Shown here one piece after another: positions 54,692 to 63,317 of a DNA stretch of 64,000 nt. This DNA is from Thalassotalea marina. GTDB taxonomy: Bacteria; Pseudomonadota; Gammaproteobacteria; Enterobacterales; Alteromonadaceae. Under the pieces are notes generated by a model. It worked only from the letters and a program-made list of their open reading frames with translations. It did no database searches and had not been told where the DNA came from. Location: the NCBI RefSeq assembly GCF_014656435.1, contig NZ_BNCK01000008.1, positions 186,001 through 250,000 of the forward strand. The letters run 5' to 3'. Every line of letters starts with the position of its first letter. Positions within the stretch are counted from its first letter, which is position 1. Position numbers and translations under genes: made by a program.

Positions 54692-57064
54692 TTATTTTAT
54701 CCAAGCATAACTGAATTTCATAAACATACTTCGTTCGTTTTGTTTTAAATCTGAGAAGTTTTGTTCTGCATTGTGGTAGTCAGAGTAACCCAAATAAAAT
54801 ACTGTCTGCGGATTTATCTTATAGGCATATAACAACTCAGTTGATAGATTTTTACTGTGTGATTTTATATCTTCTGGGTTTATATATAAGTAATTATTAG
54901 GGTTGCGATTGGTATTGTTGTATACCAAGGTTAGACGGACAAAACTTCTTACATCAAATTGATAAGTAGCTCTCATGTCGGTTAGGCGAGCAGTAAACAC
55001 GTTGGCTTGATCAGCATTTAGCTGCTGAAAAACTTGCTTCACTCGCATTTCAAAATGCTTATTTACATTCCAATTAACCGTTGTATTAAATTGTTTTTTT
55101 AATCCCAAGCGGTTATTGGTGTAATCGATAGCATCTCCATAATGTAAGTTAGCGTAAAGCTTTAACCCCAAAATAGGTTTAATTTCACCCGACAAGGTAT
55201 ATTGTTCTTCATTAAATAGAGTTGTATTGCCATCAATAGCTAATGATGACTTATCGATACGACTTCCCACTAGATCACGGTTACTATAAGAAAAGCTTAA
55301 ATAAGAGCTATAAATACCGTTGATAGATGCATTCACATCTAATTCTTTTTCGATGAGTTCGCCTTTATCGTTATGGGTAATGTCCCAATCAGAGTATAGT
55401 CTTGCACTTGTCCACCATTGGCCAGGTTCTGCATACCATTTGCGATGACCGCCAATAACAAGTTTGTTGTGATCTATAAGAGAAATGAATCCTAAATCTC
55501 CCCTAAATCCTTTATTTTGCTTGTCGTAAGTAACTTTATAATGCCAGTGCTCGTCATTGTGGACATAACTGGCTTTAAACGCATTACCACTAAAGGCATC
55601 ATCTTTTAAAGTTCTTAGCACTTTTTCATTGTAATCACAGTTAGCAAATTCACACTCTGCTTGCTCAGGCGACGTACAGCCGGTATCACTGCTGTCGCCA
55701 CAAAATTGCTTAAACATGTCTTCAGGGTATTCTGTATCAGAATAAAGATACTGAAATTTAAACGTATCGTAAGTAGAAAGTCTAAAGCGACCGTCAACAC
55801 CGTGAACCGCATTTGAATAGTCTTCCGACGCACGCATGGTGGAAATGTAACCTAGTGTCGTATCGGAACCATAGTTATAACGATAGCGCAGCACGGCAGC
55901 TTGAGATTTATCGTCAATGCTAGCTACAGAAGACGATCTATTACCAGGAATTAATATGTTGGTGGTGTCATCATCAGTAACAAAAACACCCAGCGCGTGG
56001 TTATCTTTACGTCCAGTGATTTTTGCACCATAGTTTGGTGCGTTTATATTACGGGTATAAACGAGGTTGTAGTTAGAGTTGAAGTAATCGGCATTGTCTA
56101 AGAAAAAGGGTCTTTTTTCGGGGAAAAATAACGCAAAATTATTATTAATATTTAACTGTGCGCTATCGGTTTCAACCGTAGAGAAGTCAGGGTTAATGGT
56201 CGCATTCAAAAGAATATCCGGTGTAATTCCCCAACGGAGATCTAAACTAGCGTCGGTGTTACTGGAACTGTCCCATTCGTCATTTTCATTTCTTTGTTGG
56301 TGTTTACCTGTGACCAATGACGGCGCGATGATTAAATTATCACCTTGCTTTGCGCCTTCAAAGCCACTAGCTGTGTGAAGCTGACAAAGCTCACAGCTAT
56401 TGTTTCGATCCATATATATATTTGAAATTCTGAGGTTCTCTTCACGCGGATAAAAACGCATGAGCTCGATCCCCCAATCTTGGATATTTTTACTTTCGTT
56501 AAAGTTAAGCATACGAAGAGGGAGGGCCATTTCGACAATGTAACCTTCATCAGTAATTTGCCCTGCGCTGTCCCAAATACCATCCCAAGAATCACTTTCT
56601 TGCTGGGTGACTTCGTTTTCAATACCGTCGATTTGTGAGCCCATCGGATTGACTAAAAATCGGTAAGCTGAGCGTTGGTCATTGTAGGTATCAATTTTAA
56701 TACCGACGGTATCATCACCCCAGGATTTGTCGCGATCTCGTAAAAATGCGCGAATTTTTTCTGGATTTGGATCATAAGCTTTAAATGCTAAATAGAAGAC
56801 CTCTCCATCTTCCATTAGCAATGCCTTTGTTTTAATAGGGCTAGGTGTATTGTCATAAGGACGTGTGACAATATCTAATTCAACTTCAGTTGCATTTTTC
56901 CATTGAGGCTCATTAAGGGTTGCATCAATGGTGATGTCGCCGGATATACGTGCTACGTCAAAATGTTGTTTTGCTTTAGGAGAAGCTACAGTTAGTGGTG
57001 CGACAACAAGAGAAGTGAGTAAAAGACTACTTGCCAAGAAAAATTGTTTTTTTACAACAAACAT
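54692..57064 (-). CDS. DUF5916 outer-membrane protein with CBM9-like N-terminus (copy B)
   Basis: The 790-residue protein has a signal peptide (FFLASSLLLTSLVVAPLTVA), a CBM9-like domain (DITIDATLNEPQWKNATEVE, WDGIWDSAGQITDEGYIVEM) and a DUF5916 barrel (ALFFPEKRPFFLDNADYF, YLGYSDYHNAEQN, ending KFSYAWIK). Its layout and many stretches match copy A, including the cysteine-rich loop (FCGDSSDTGCTSPEQAECEF). Both copies may be alternative or differently controlled outer-membrane proteins. It is divergent from the DUF599 gene. Confidence 0.85.
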   Translation of the reverse strand: MFVVKKQFFLASSLLLTSLVVAPLTVASPKAKQHFDVARISGDITIDATLNEPQWKNATEVELDIVTRPYDNTPSPIKTKALLMEDGEVFYLAFKAYDPNPEKIRAFLRDRDKSWGDDTVGIKIDTYNDQRSAYRFLVNPMGSQIDGIENEVTQQESDSWDGIWDSAGQITDEGYIVEMALPLRMLNFNESKNIQDWGIELMRFYPREENLRISNIYMDRNNSCELCQLHTASGFEGAKQGDNLIIAPSLVTGKHQQRNENDEWDSSSNTDASLDLRWGITPDILLNATINPDFSTVETDSAQLNINNNFALFFPEKRPFFLDNADYFNSNYNLVYTRNINAPNYGAKITGRKDNHALGVFVTDDDTTNILIPGNRSSSVASIDDKSQAAVLRYRYNYGSDTTLGYISTMRASEDYSNAVHGVDGRFRLSTYDTFKFQYLYSDTEYPEDMFKQFCGDSSDTGCTSPEQAECEFANCDYNEKVLRTLKDDAFSGNAFKASYVHNDEHWHYKVTYDKQNKGFRGDLGFISLIDHNKLVIGGHRKWYAEPGQWWTSARLYSDWDITHNDKGELIEKELDVNASINGIYSSYLSFSYSNRDLVGSRIDKSSLAIDGNTTLFNEEQYTLSGEIKPILGLKLYANLHYGDAIDYTNNRLGLKKQFNTTVNWNVNKHFEMRVKQVFQQLNADQANVFTARLTDMRATYQFDVRSFVRLTLVYNNTNRNPNNYLYINPEDIKSHSKNLSTELLYAYKINPQTVFYLGYSDYHNAEQNFSDLKQNERSMFMKFSYAWIK

Positions 57065-57256
57065 TAATGTTCTTCTTTTTATCGTTTATATTTTTTCTGG
57101 CGGTATTTTAGGAGTGAGATTTGAGCTGTCAAAAGTTTTACGACAACTTGCACGTTGGCGTGGTTAGATTGCAAAGCGACTGTTTTAAAGGTCGAATCTT
57201 TTAGTTAACTGCTGCATAATGCCACTTTAATTAAATGTGACTGTACCTACTGTATT

Positions 57257-57979
57257 ATGTCGATTACCTTTTTAAATATTTTAGCAATAGCGTCTTTTTT
57301 TACTTGTTGGATTGGCTACACCGAATTTGCTCGCAAAAAAGCAAAAACGACAAACTGTATCGCCAGATGTTTACACCAACACCGTATTCATTGGATGTAC
57401 GAGGTTATCACCCGAGATATCAAAGTAGGAGAAGCCGCACTACTGGCCAACTTGGAACGTAATATTGCTTTTTTTGCCTCTTCTACGTTACTGGTTTTAG
57501 CGGGTGTTCTTACCTTATTTGCTCAAGTAGAAAAGTTGGAAAAGGTAATTCATTCAATTCCATTTGCCGCATATCCTGATCACACATTAATCCAAATGAA
57601 ACTAGGGTTATTAGCATTTATTTTTGTGATGGCTTTTTTCCAATTTACTTGGTCGATGAGACAATACGGTTTCTTAAACGTTATGGTGGGGGCGTCACCT
57701 ACTGATAAAACTAGCCAAAATGAAAACCTTTTAGCTTATGCTAAACAAATGGCTATTGTGCAAGATCAAGCTGCCCATTCATATAACTATGGCTTGCGTT
57801 CATATTATTTTTCAATGGCGGCAATCTGTTGGTTTTTCCATCCTTTATTACTGATGCTTGCGAGCGTATTAGTTGTTTACACTTTATATATACGAGAATT
57901 TCGTTCTAAGGCTGTTCGGGCAATCACCGCAGGGCAAGAAATCTTAAAAACTGAAAGAGCAAGTCGTTATAGCAAGTAA
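57257..57979 (+). CDS. DUF599 family inner-membrane protein
   Basis: The 240-residue protein has about five membrane segments and DUF599 features: WIGYTEFARKKAK, RIHWMYEVITRDIKVGEAAL, LANLERNIAFFASSTLLVLAG and FQFTWSMRQYGFLNVMVGA. Function is unknown. It starts a tight series of four genes with DUF2919, dnaQ and TIGR03503 (gap 12 bp). Confidence 0.85.
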   Translation: MSITFLNILAIASFFTCWIGYTEFARKKAKTTNCIARCLHQHRIHWMYEVITRDIKVGEAALLANLERNIAFFASSTLLVLAGVLTLFAQVEKLEKVIHSIPFAAYPDHTLIQMKLGLLAFIFVMAFFQFTWSMRQYGFLNVMVGASPTDKTSQNENLLAYAKQMAIVQDQAAHSYNYGLRSYYFSMAAICWFFHPLLLMLASVLVVYTLYIREFRSKAVRAITAGQEILKTERASRYSK

Positions 57980-57991
57980 GGGGAGATATAG

Positions 57992-58471
57992 TTGTACTCT
58001 AATTTAACACCCAAGGATTTTGATCGCTACGATTGTGTCAAACTGTCCAAAGGTATATTTGTAACCTTGCTATTTATATTGCGGGGTTATGTCACTTGGA
58101 TTGTATCGGTGACTAATATGCAAGATCGTACTAGTACCATTGCTTTCTTTTATCCAAACCCTAAGCTTTTTTATTTAAGCTTAGCGTCTGGTGCTATCGG
58201 TTTATTTGTAGCGTTTGTTTTAATTATGCGAAGACCTGATGCAGCTGGTTGGGTGAAATGGAGCTGTAAATACCTTCGCCAAATTTTAGTGGTGGCATTA
58301 ATCTTTGATTTAATCGTTAATCTCGCGGCTTATTATTGGTGGGATATGCAAAGTGTAATGTGGTTAGTGGTGAATACCGCCATTGTTTGTTTGGCTAGTT
58401 GGTTTTTATTCAAGAGTGAACGCGTTAAAATCAATGTTGAAGAATTTCCTGAAACGCTTCCAGAAAAGTAA
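57992..58471 (+). CDS. DUF2919 family inner-membrane protein (YfeZ-like)
   Basis: The 159-residue protein has four membrane segments and DUF2919 stretches (DRYDCVKLSKGIFVTLLFIL, ILRGYVTWIVSVTN, FFYPNPKLFYLSL, RRPDAAGWVKW). The likely start is TTG at 57992 after GGGGAG. Function is unknown. It is 10 bp ahead of dnaQ. Confidence 0.82.
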   Translation: MYSNLTPKDFDRYDCVKLSKGIFVTLLFILRGYVTWIVSVTNMQDRTSTIAFFYPNPKLFYLSLASGAIGLFVAFVLIMRRPDAAGWVKWSCKYLRQILVVALIFDLIVNLAAYYWWDMQSVMWLVVNTAIVCLASWFLFKSERVKINVEEFPETLPEK

Positions 58472-58481
58472 AGGTATATAA

Positions 58482-59201
58482 GTGACAAATATAAAAAAAG
58501 ATGAACGCCTCGTTATTCTCGATACTGAAACTACAGGTATTAATCCAAGAGAAGGGCATCGTATTGTTGAAGTTGGCTGTGTTGAAATGATCAATCGTCA
58601 GTTAACTGGCCGAACATACCACGCTTATATCAACCCACAATTTCAAATGGAGCAAGAGGTCATCGACGTTCACGGATTAACGAATGAGTTTTTACGTGAC
58701 AAACCGTTATTTGCAGATGTCGCTCAAGACTTTATTGATTTTATTAAAGGCGCTGAGTTGGTCATACATAATGCTAAGTTCGACGTCGGCTTTATGGATC
58801 ACGAATTTAAAATGGTTAACCGCGGTTTACCAATGACCGAAGACATCTGTACGATTACTGATACTCTGCACGTATCCAAAGACGAGTTTGGCTCACCTAA
58901 AACGCTAGATTATTTAGCAAAGTTTTATCGTGTCGACGGGCTTATTGATCGTACTTATCACGGGGCTTTAATCGATGCCCAGTTGCTTGCTTTTGTTTAC
59001 ATCGAAATGACGCGAAAGCAATCTGCTTTGAATTTATCCATGGGGGATTCTTCAGGTGACGAAGACAGTAATGCCATAAGACGGCTACCTGTAGATCGAG
59101 AAATGCTAAAGGTAATCGCTGCTTCTGCCGATGAACTAGAAGCACATAAAAAAAGATTAGCGATTATTGCAGAAAAAGGGAGTGAGCCAATATGGCAATA
59201 A
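58482..59201 (+). CDS. dnaQ: DNA polymerase III epsilon subunit (proofreading exonuclease)
   Basis: DnaQ is the 3'-5' proofreading exonuclease of the replicase. The 239-residue protein has DEDDh residues in LVILDTETTGINPREGHRIV (D14, E16), HNAKFDVGFMDHE, and YHGALIDAQLLAFVYIEM. The C-terminal part (VDREMLKVIAASADELEAHK) contacts the polymerase subunit in the family. The start is GTG at 58482. rnhA, its divergent partner in E. coli, is not next to it here; it sits in a four-gene series and overlaps the next gene by 10 bp. Confidence 0.96.
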   Translation: MTNIKKDERLVILDTETTGINPREGHRIVEVGCVEMINRQLTGRTYHAYINPQFQMEQEVIDVHGLTNEFLRDKPLFADVAQDFIDFIKGAELVIHNAKFDVGFMDHEFKMVNRGLPMTEDICTITDTLHVSKDEFGSPKTLDYLAKFYRVDGLIDRTYHGALIDAQLLAFVYIEMTRKQSALNLSMGDSSGDEDSNAIRRLPVDREMLKVIAASADELEAHKKRLAIIAEKGSEPIWQ

Positions 59202-60502
59202 CACAATGGTTTAAATGCGCGACATTAACATTTTGTGCTGCGTTAACCATTAATAGTTGGGCGCAAGAAGCTCAAACAGAAATTAAGTATTATGACAATG
59301 ATGATGTCACTAATCGCATTCCCGTCTTTGATAACCGTTTTCGCCTTGACGCACAACTTGAAGAAATTACTTTACTGTTTTATAGAAAAAATGGCTCCCC
59401 ACCAGTTATCTTAGTCAGACCAGATGGCAGTAAACTTAAAGTTTCTAGTTTTCCCAAAGATAGAGTCCAATGGTTTGATGATGCTACCTTTGACATGATT
59501 CGCATTGTCAAACCTATGCCTGGCCCTTGGCAAGCTATTGGCGATATTATGCCTGAAAGTAAAATTATGGTTGTGTCGGAGGTTAACTTAGAAGTTGAGC
59601 CATTACCTGAGATTTTACTTTCTGGAGAAACAATAAAGGTTACTGCAAAAGTTTATAACCGAGAAAAGGTAATAGATGACCCACTATTTAATGCGGTAAT
59701 TAATCTCGATATCGATTTTTACAGTACTAATAATACTGCCTATGATAACTTTGGTGCTGAAAACGTTGAGATAGGCTCGTTTCGTGATGATGGTTATGAT
59801 CTAGACGAATTCGCTAAGGATGGCTTATATACAGGGGAGTTTGTTTTAAACTTTTCAGCTGGTGAATGGATACCTGTTTATTATATAAAAATGCCTATGG
59901 CTGAAAGAGAATTAAGACAGCAGCCGATTATTATTCAAAAAAATCCAGTATCTTTAAGTGTCGAGACAACTAAAGACCCACTTTCGTCTCACAAGCTTGC
60001 TATTAATATTAATGATGAATATGTCGACCCTGATAGCTTGTTGTTTCAAGGTAAAATTACCTACCCTGATAGACAAACTGAACCCTTTGCCATTATGGAA
60101 GGCAAAGGTATAAGCCGAATAAAAGAAATCGGCTATACAGAACCTGGTGTTCATCGGGTAACTTTAAATGTATTTGGCCATACAAAAGATAACCGTGAAT
60201 TTAGGTTAGTCGTTCCTGATTTTACCTTCAATGTTGATAGAGATGATAATCCGTTAATACCTAATTTGAATGATCAGGACGAGGGAGAAGAGTCTGCCGA
60301 AGACATAGCTGCACAAATAGCTGAACAGCTTGCTCAAGAGAAAGCAGCAAGAGCTAAAGCATTAGAAGAGGAAATGGAAGCAAAACGACTTGCTGCCGAA
60401 GAACAAGCGATGACAAACTTAATTATTGTGATTAGTGCAAATGTTGTCATTATCGGTGCAGCCATCATTGGTTTCGTATTAATTCGACGAAAAAAACGCT
60501 AA
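59192..60502 (+). CDS. TIGR03503 family protein, signal-anchored
   Basis: The 436-residue protein has a signal peptide (CATLTFCAALTINSWA), an extracytoplasmic beta-rich part (VFDNRFRLDAQLEEITLLFY, VILVRPDGSKLKVSSFP, GPWQAIGDIMPESKIMV), a charged coiled-coil (residues about 365-405) and one C-terminal membrane segment with RRKKR after it. This matches TIGR03503, a family of unknown role found in Vibrio, Shewanella and relatives. The tail lacks a GlyGly-CTERM motif. GGGAG precedes the ATG. Confidence 0.82.
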   Translation: MAITQWFKCATLTFCAALTINSWAQEAQTEIKYYDNDDVTNRIPVFDNRFRLDAQLEEITLLFYRKNGSPPVILVRPDGSKLKVSSFPKDRVQWFDDATFDMIRIVKPMPGPWQAIGDIMPESKIMVVSEVNLEVEPLPEILLSGETIKVTAKVYNREKVIDDPLFNAVINLDIDFYSTNNTAYDNFGAENVEIGSFRDDGYDLDEFAKDGLYTGEFVLNFSAGEWIPVYYIKMPMAERELRQQPIIIQKNPVSLSVETTKDPLSSHKLAININDEYVDPDSLLFQGKITYPDRQTEPFAIMEGKGISRIKEIGYTEPGVHRVTLNVFGHTKDNREFRLVVPDFTFNVDRDDNPLIPNLNDQDEGEESAEDIAAQIAEQLAQEKAARAKALEEEMEAKRLAAEEQAMTNLIIVISANVVIIGAAIIGFVLIRRKKR

Positions 60503-60569
60503 TCTGCTGTTAAATTCGGCTTATTGCTTAGCAAATGTGCATACAGTCATATTTATGTAAAAAAGTGGT

Positions 60570-60598
60570 TGACGCACCGCAATGATATCCGTATTATT
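60570..60598 (+). promoter_or_regulatory. Promoter of the tRNA-Asp array
   Basis: TTGACG (60570-60575) and TATTAT (60593-60598) are 17 bp apart, followed by a G+C-rich discriminator (CCGCCCGC), the form seen at stable-RNA promoters under stringent control. Confidence 0.75.
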
Positions 60599-60642
60599 CC
60601 GCCCGCATTCAACGAGTTGTTGTTGAAACGCAGAATATACGC

Positions 60643-60719
60643 GGAGTGGTAGTTCAGTTGGTTAGAATACCGGCCTGTCACGCCGGGGGTCGCGGGTTCG
60701 AGTCCCGTCCACTCCGCCA
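60643..60719 (+). tRNA. tRNA-Asp (GTC), copy 1
   Basis: 77 bases including encoded CCA; acceptor GGAGTGG pairs with CCACTCC, discriminator G, anticodon GTC in CCTGTCACG. The T loop is GTTCGAG. Confidence 0.98.
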
Positions 60720-60742
60720 AATTTTCTGTGTAGTTCTCCTGA

Positions 60743-60819
60743 GGAGTGGTAGTTCAGTTGGTTAGAATACCGGCCTGTCACGCCGGGGGTCGCGGGTTCG
60801 AGTCCCGTCCACTCCGCCA
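60743..60819 (+). tRNA. tRNA-Asp (GTC), copy 2
   Basis: Identical to copy 1 over all 77 bases; 23 bp spacer before it. Confidence 0.98.
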
Positions 60820-60861
60820 AGAGAACAACAATTAACACATTGATGCAAATAGAAACGCTGC

Positions 60862-60938
60862 GGAGTGGTAGTTCAGTTGGTTAGAATACCGGCCTGTCAC
60901 GCCGGGGGTCGCGGGTTCGAGTCCCGTCCACTCCGCCA
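60862..60938 (+). tRNA. tRNA-Asp (GTC), copy 3
   Basis: Identical to copy 1; 42 bp spacer before it. Confidence 0.98.
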
Positions 60939-60980
60939 ATGTTTCATAAGGGTCGCCTTAATAAATACGAAATCCTGTGC

Positions 60981-61057
60981 GGAGTGGTAGTTCAGTTGGT
61001 TAGAATACCGGCCTGTCACGCCGGGGGTCGCGGGTTCGAGTCCCGTCCACTCCGCCA
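60981..61057 (+). tRNA. tRNA-Asp (GTC), copy 4
   Basis: Identical to copy 1. The spacer before it (AAGGGTCGCCTT) is related to the next spacer, a sign of unit duplication. Confidence 0.98.
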
Positions 61058-61100
61058 ACAATTTGAAGGGTCGCCTTGTAAAACACGATTCCCCTGATGC

Positions 61101-61177
61101 GGAGTGGTAGTTCAGTTGGTTAGAATACCGGCCTGTCACGCCGGGGGTCGCGGGTTCGAGTCCCGTCCACTCCGCCA
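61101..61177 (+). tRNA. tRNA-Asp (GTC), copy 5
   Basis: Identical to copy 1. A small TTGGC/GCCAA hairpin follows, without a T run. Confidence 0.98.
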
Positions 61178-61359
61178 CTTTACTTGGCTATACGCCAATC
61201 AAATCTCAATTTCCTATTTTAAATATTCACTGCATCATAGACACGATTTTAACGTCGTAAATTAAAGTGATTAATCCATTCGATAATCTCTAATACTTCA
61301 ATTAAGCAATCAAGCCAATTCAGGTGTATGCTTTCTTTTACCAATAAACTTTGTATTTA

Positions 61360-61430
61360 ATCTGGTAAGACCAGTTGCTTTTGTACCTACGGTGATCTAG
61401 TATGGTCAAAAACAACAGGTCGTACCACTA
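61360..61430 (+). promoter_or_regulatory. Acyl-CoA dehydrogenase promoter bracketed by two FadR-like operators
   Basis: ATCTGGTAAGACCAGTT (61360-61376) matches the E. coli FadR site ATCTGGTACGACCAGAT in 15 of 17 positions and overlaps TTGCTT (-35, 61375-61380). TAGTAT (-10, 61398-61403) follows after 17 bp. AACAGGTCGTACCACTA (61414-61430), near +4, holds the exact core GGTCGTACCA of the same site read from the other strand. FadR bound to both should block transcription. Confidence 0.78.
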
Positions 61431-61442
61431 TGGAGAGCCTTA

Positions 61443-63263
61443 ATGCTGAGTTATAAAGCACCGTTAAATGATATTAAGTTCTTGATGGAAGATGTATTAG
61501 ATTTCTATCCCCATTTCGAAAAGTTTCCTGAATTTGAAGAAGCAACGCCTGATTTAATTGACGCAATATTTCAAGAGTGTGCCAAGTTCTGTGAAAATGA
61601 GCTTTTGCCACTGAATCAGTCGGCAGATAAAGAAGGTTGTCATTTTGAAAATGGTGAAGTCAAAACGCCAAAAGGCTTTAAAGCAGCTTATGAACAATAC
61701 GTTGCCGGTGGTTGGCAGTCTTTATCACATGGCTTGGAGTATGGTGGACAAGGTTTACCACCATCATTAGGCTTGATTAAATCAGAAATGATGGGCACAG
61801 CAAACTGGTCTTGGGCCATGTATCCAGGCTTAAGTCACGGTGCGATGAACACCATTGATTTACACGGTTCAACCAAGCAAAAAGAAAAATATTTAACCAA
61901 ACTAACTGAAGGTACCTGGACAGGCACCATGTGTTTAACAGAGCCACAATGTGGTACCGACCTTGGCCAAGTGAAAACCAAAGCCATTCCAAATGGTGAT
62001 GGTACCTACTCAATTACAGGGACAAAAATTTTTATCTCTGCAGGTGAACATGATTTAACCGACAACATTATTCATATTGTGTTGGCTAGGTTGCCCGATG
62101 CACCTGAGGGGACGAGAGGGATTTCATTATTTATCGTGCCTAAAATGCACAGTGATGAACAAGGTAATATCACCGATCGAAATGGCGTAGTTTGTGGCTC
62201 TATAGAAGATAAAATGGGCATAAAGGGAAGTGCAACTGCGGTGCTTAATTTTGATAATGCTATTGGTGAGCTAATTGGCCCTGAAAATAAAGGCCTTGAG
62301 TGCATGTTTACCTTTATGAACACTGCGCGAATTGGAACCGCATTACAGGGTATTTGTGCCACAGAGTTGTCCTATCAAAATGCCTTAGAATATGCCAAAG
62401 AAAGATTATCAATGCGCGCTTTATCGGGTACTAAAGAGCCAGATAAAGTTGCCGATCCTATAATTTGTCATCCCGACGTACGTAAAATGTTGTTGACGCA
62501 AAAAGCCTTTGCCGAAGGTGGCAGGGCGATGATTTATTATGCGGCAAAACTTGCAGATACAATTGAACATTCTAAAGATGAAAAAGCCAAAAAGCGCGCT
62601 GACTATCGTTTAGGTTTCATTACCCCGATCTTAAAAGCATTTTTAACAGAAGTAGGTGTTGAAAGTGCCAACCTAGGTGTGCAGGTATTTGGTGGTCATG
62701 GCTATATCAAAGAGTGGGGCATGGAACAAATTGTTCGTGATGTCAGGATTTCGACCTTATATGAAGGAACAACCGGTATTCAAGCGCTCGACTTGTTGGG
62801 TCGTAAAATACTATTGAGCCGTGGTAAGTCACTTAAAAGCTTCTCGATGGAAGTGCTAGGGTTTTGCAAAGATAAAAGCATGATCTCGAGTAATCCGCAT
62901 AAACGCCAAATGAATAAGTTTATTTGGCCGCTGAGTAAAGCGGTGGCAAATTGGCAGCAATGCTCAGTTCGATTAGCGATGAAAGCTAAGAAAAACAGAG
63001 ATTATGTTGGTTCAGCTTCAGTAGATTATCTGATGTATTCAGGGTATGTAGTGATGGGTTATTTTTGGGCGCAAATGGCACAAGCGTCTTATGAAAAACT
63101 CGCAGGCGAGGTAGAAAACAGAGATTTTTATCGCGCAAAAATTAAAACTGCAGAATTTTACTTTGAGCGTATTTTCCCGCGGATTAAATCGCTAAGTGCA
63201 ACTATGATGGCAGATCCAAAATCATTGATGCAATTGGATCAAGAGTTATTGTCTTTCCTTTAA
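61443..63263 (+). CDS. Acyl-CoA dehydrogenase with C-terminal extension
   Basis: The 606-residue flavoenzyme should oxidise acyl-CoA to enoyl-CoA in beta-oxidation or a related route. It has the acyl-CoA dehydrogenase core (TGTMCLTEPQCGTDLGQVKT, then FISAGEHDLTDNIIHIVLAR), the C-terminal active-site Glu in LYEGTTGIQALDLLGRKIL, and an extra C-terminal domain of about 120 residues. This roughly 600-residue class includes the DMSP enzyme DmdC as well as fatty acyl-CoA dehydrogenases, so the substrate is open; the FadR-like operators favour fatty acids. GGAG precedes the ATG. Confidence 0.9.
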   Translation: MLSYKAPLNDIKFLMEDVLDFYPHFEKFPEFEEATPDLIDAIFQECAKFCENELLPLNQSADKEGCHFENGEVKTPKGFKAAYEQYVAGGWQSLSHGLEYGGQGLPPSLGLIKSEMMGTANWSWAMYPGLSHGAMNTIDLHGSTKQKEKYLTKLTEGTWTGTMCLTEPQCGTDLGQVKTKAIPNGDGTYSITGTKIFISAGEHDLTDNIIHIVLARLPDAPEGTRGISLFIVPKMHSDEQGNITDRNGVVCGSIEDKMGIKGSATAVLNFDNAIGELIGPENKGLECMFTFMNTARIGTALQGICATELSYQNALEYAKERLSMRALSGTKEPDKVADPIICHPDVRKMLLTQKAFAEGGRAMIYYAAKLADTIEHSKDEKAKKRADYRLGFITPILKAFLTEVGVESANLGVQVFGGHGYIKEWGMEQIVRDVRISTLYEGTTGIQALDLLGRKILLSRGKSLKSFSMEVLGFCKDKSMISSNPHKRQMNKFIWPLSKAVANWQQCSVRLAMKAKKNRDYVGSASVDYLMYSGYVVMGYFWAQMAQASYEKLAGEVENRDFYRAKIKTAEFYFERIFPRIKSLSATMMADPKSLMQLDQELLSFL

Positions 63264-63275
63264 GCCGTGTCTACC

Positions 63276-63304
63276 TATATGCCCCCTGAGTAAGGGGGCA
63301 TATA
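63276..63304 (+). terminator. Hairpin after the acyl-CoA dehydrogenase gene
   Basis: TATATGCCCCCT pairs with AGGGGGCATATA around GAGTA, a 12-bp perfect stem between convergent genes. The T run is missing, so it may act as an RNA-end stabiliser or weak terminator. Confidence 0.6.
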
Positions 63305-63317
63305 TCACGTGATGTAA

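Noticed and set aside
59192-60502. TIGR03503 protein as a rhombosortase substrate
   Set aside because: Its C-terminal segment ends in RRKKR but has no Gly-Gly motif before the membrane helix.
60643-61177. Regular repeats resembling a CRISPR array
   Set aside because: The 77-bp units are complete tRNA-Asp genes, spacers vary from 23 to 43 bp and are related, and no cas gene is present.
60897-61178. Minus-strand ORF of 93 codons with repeated AEWTGLEPATPGVTGRYSNQ
   Set aside because: It is the antisense reading of the tRNA-Asp genes, a well-known spurious protein that recurs in databases.
61178-61210. Hairpin TTGGC/GCCAA after the tRNA array as a terminator
   Set aside because: The stem has five pairs and no T run.
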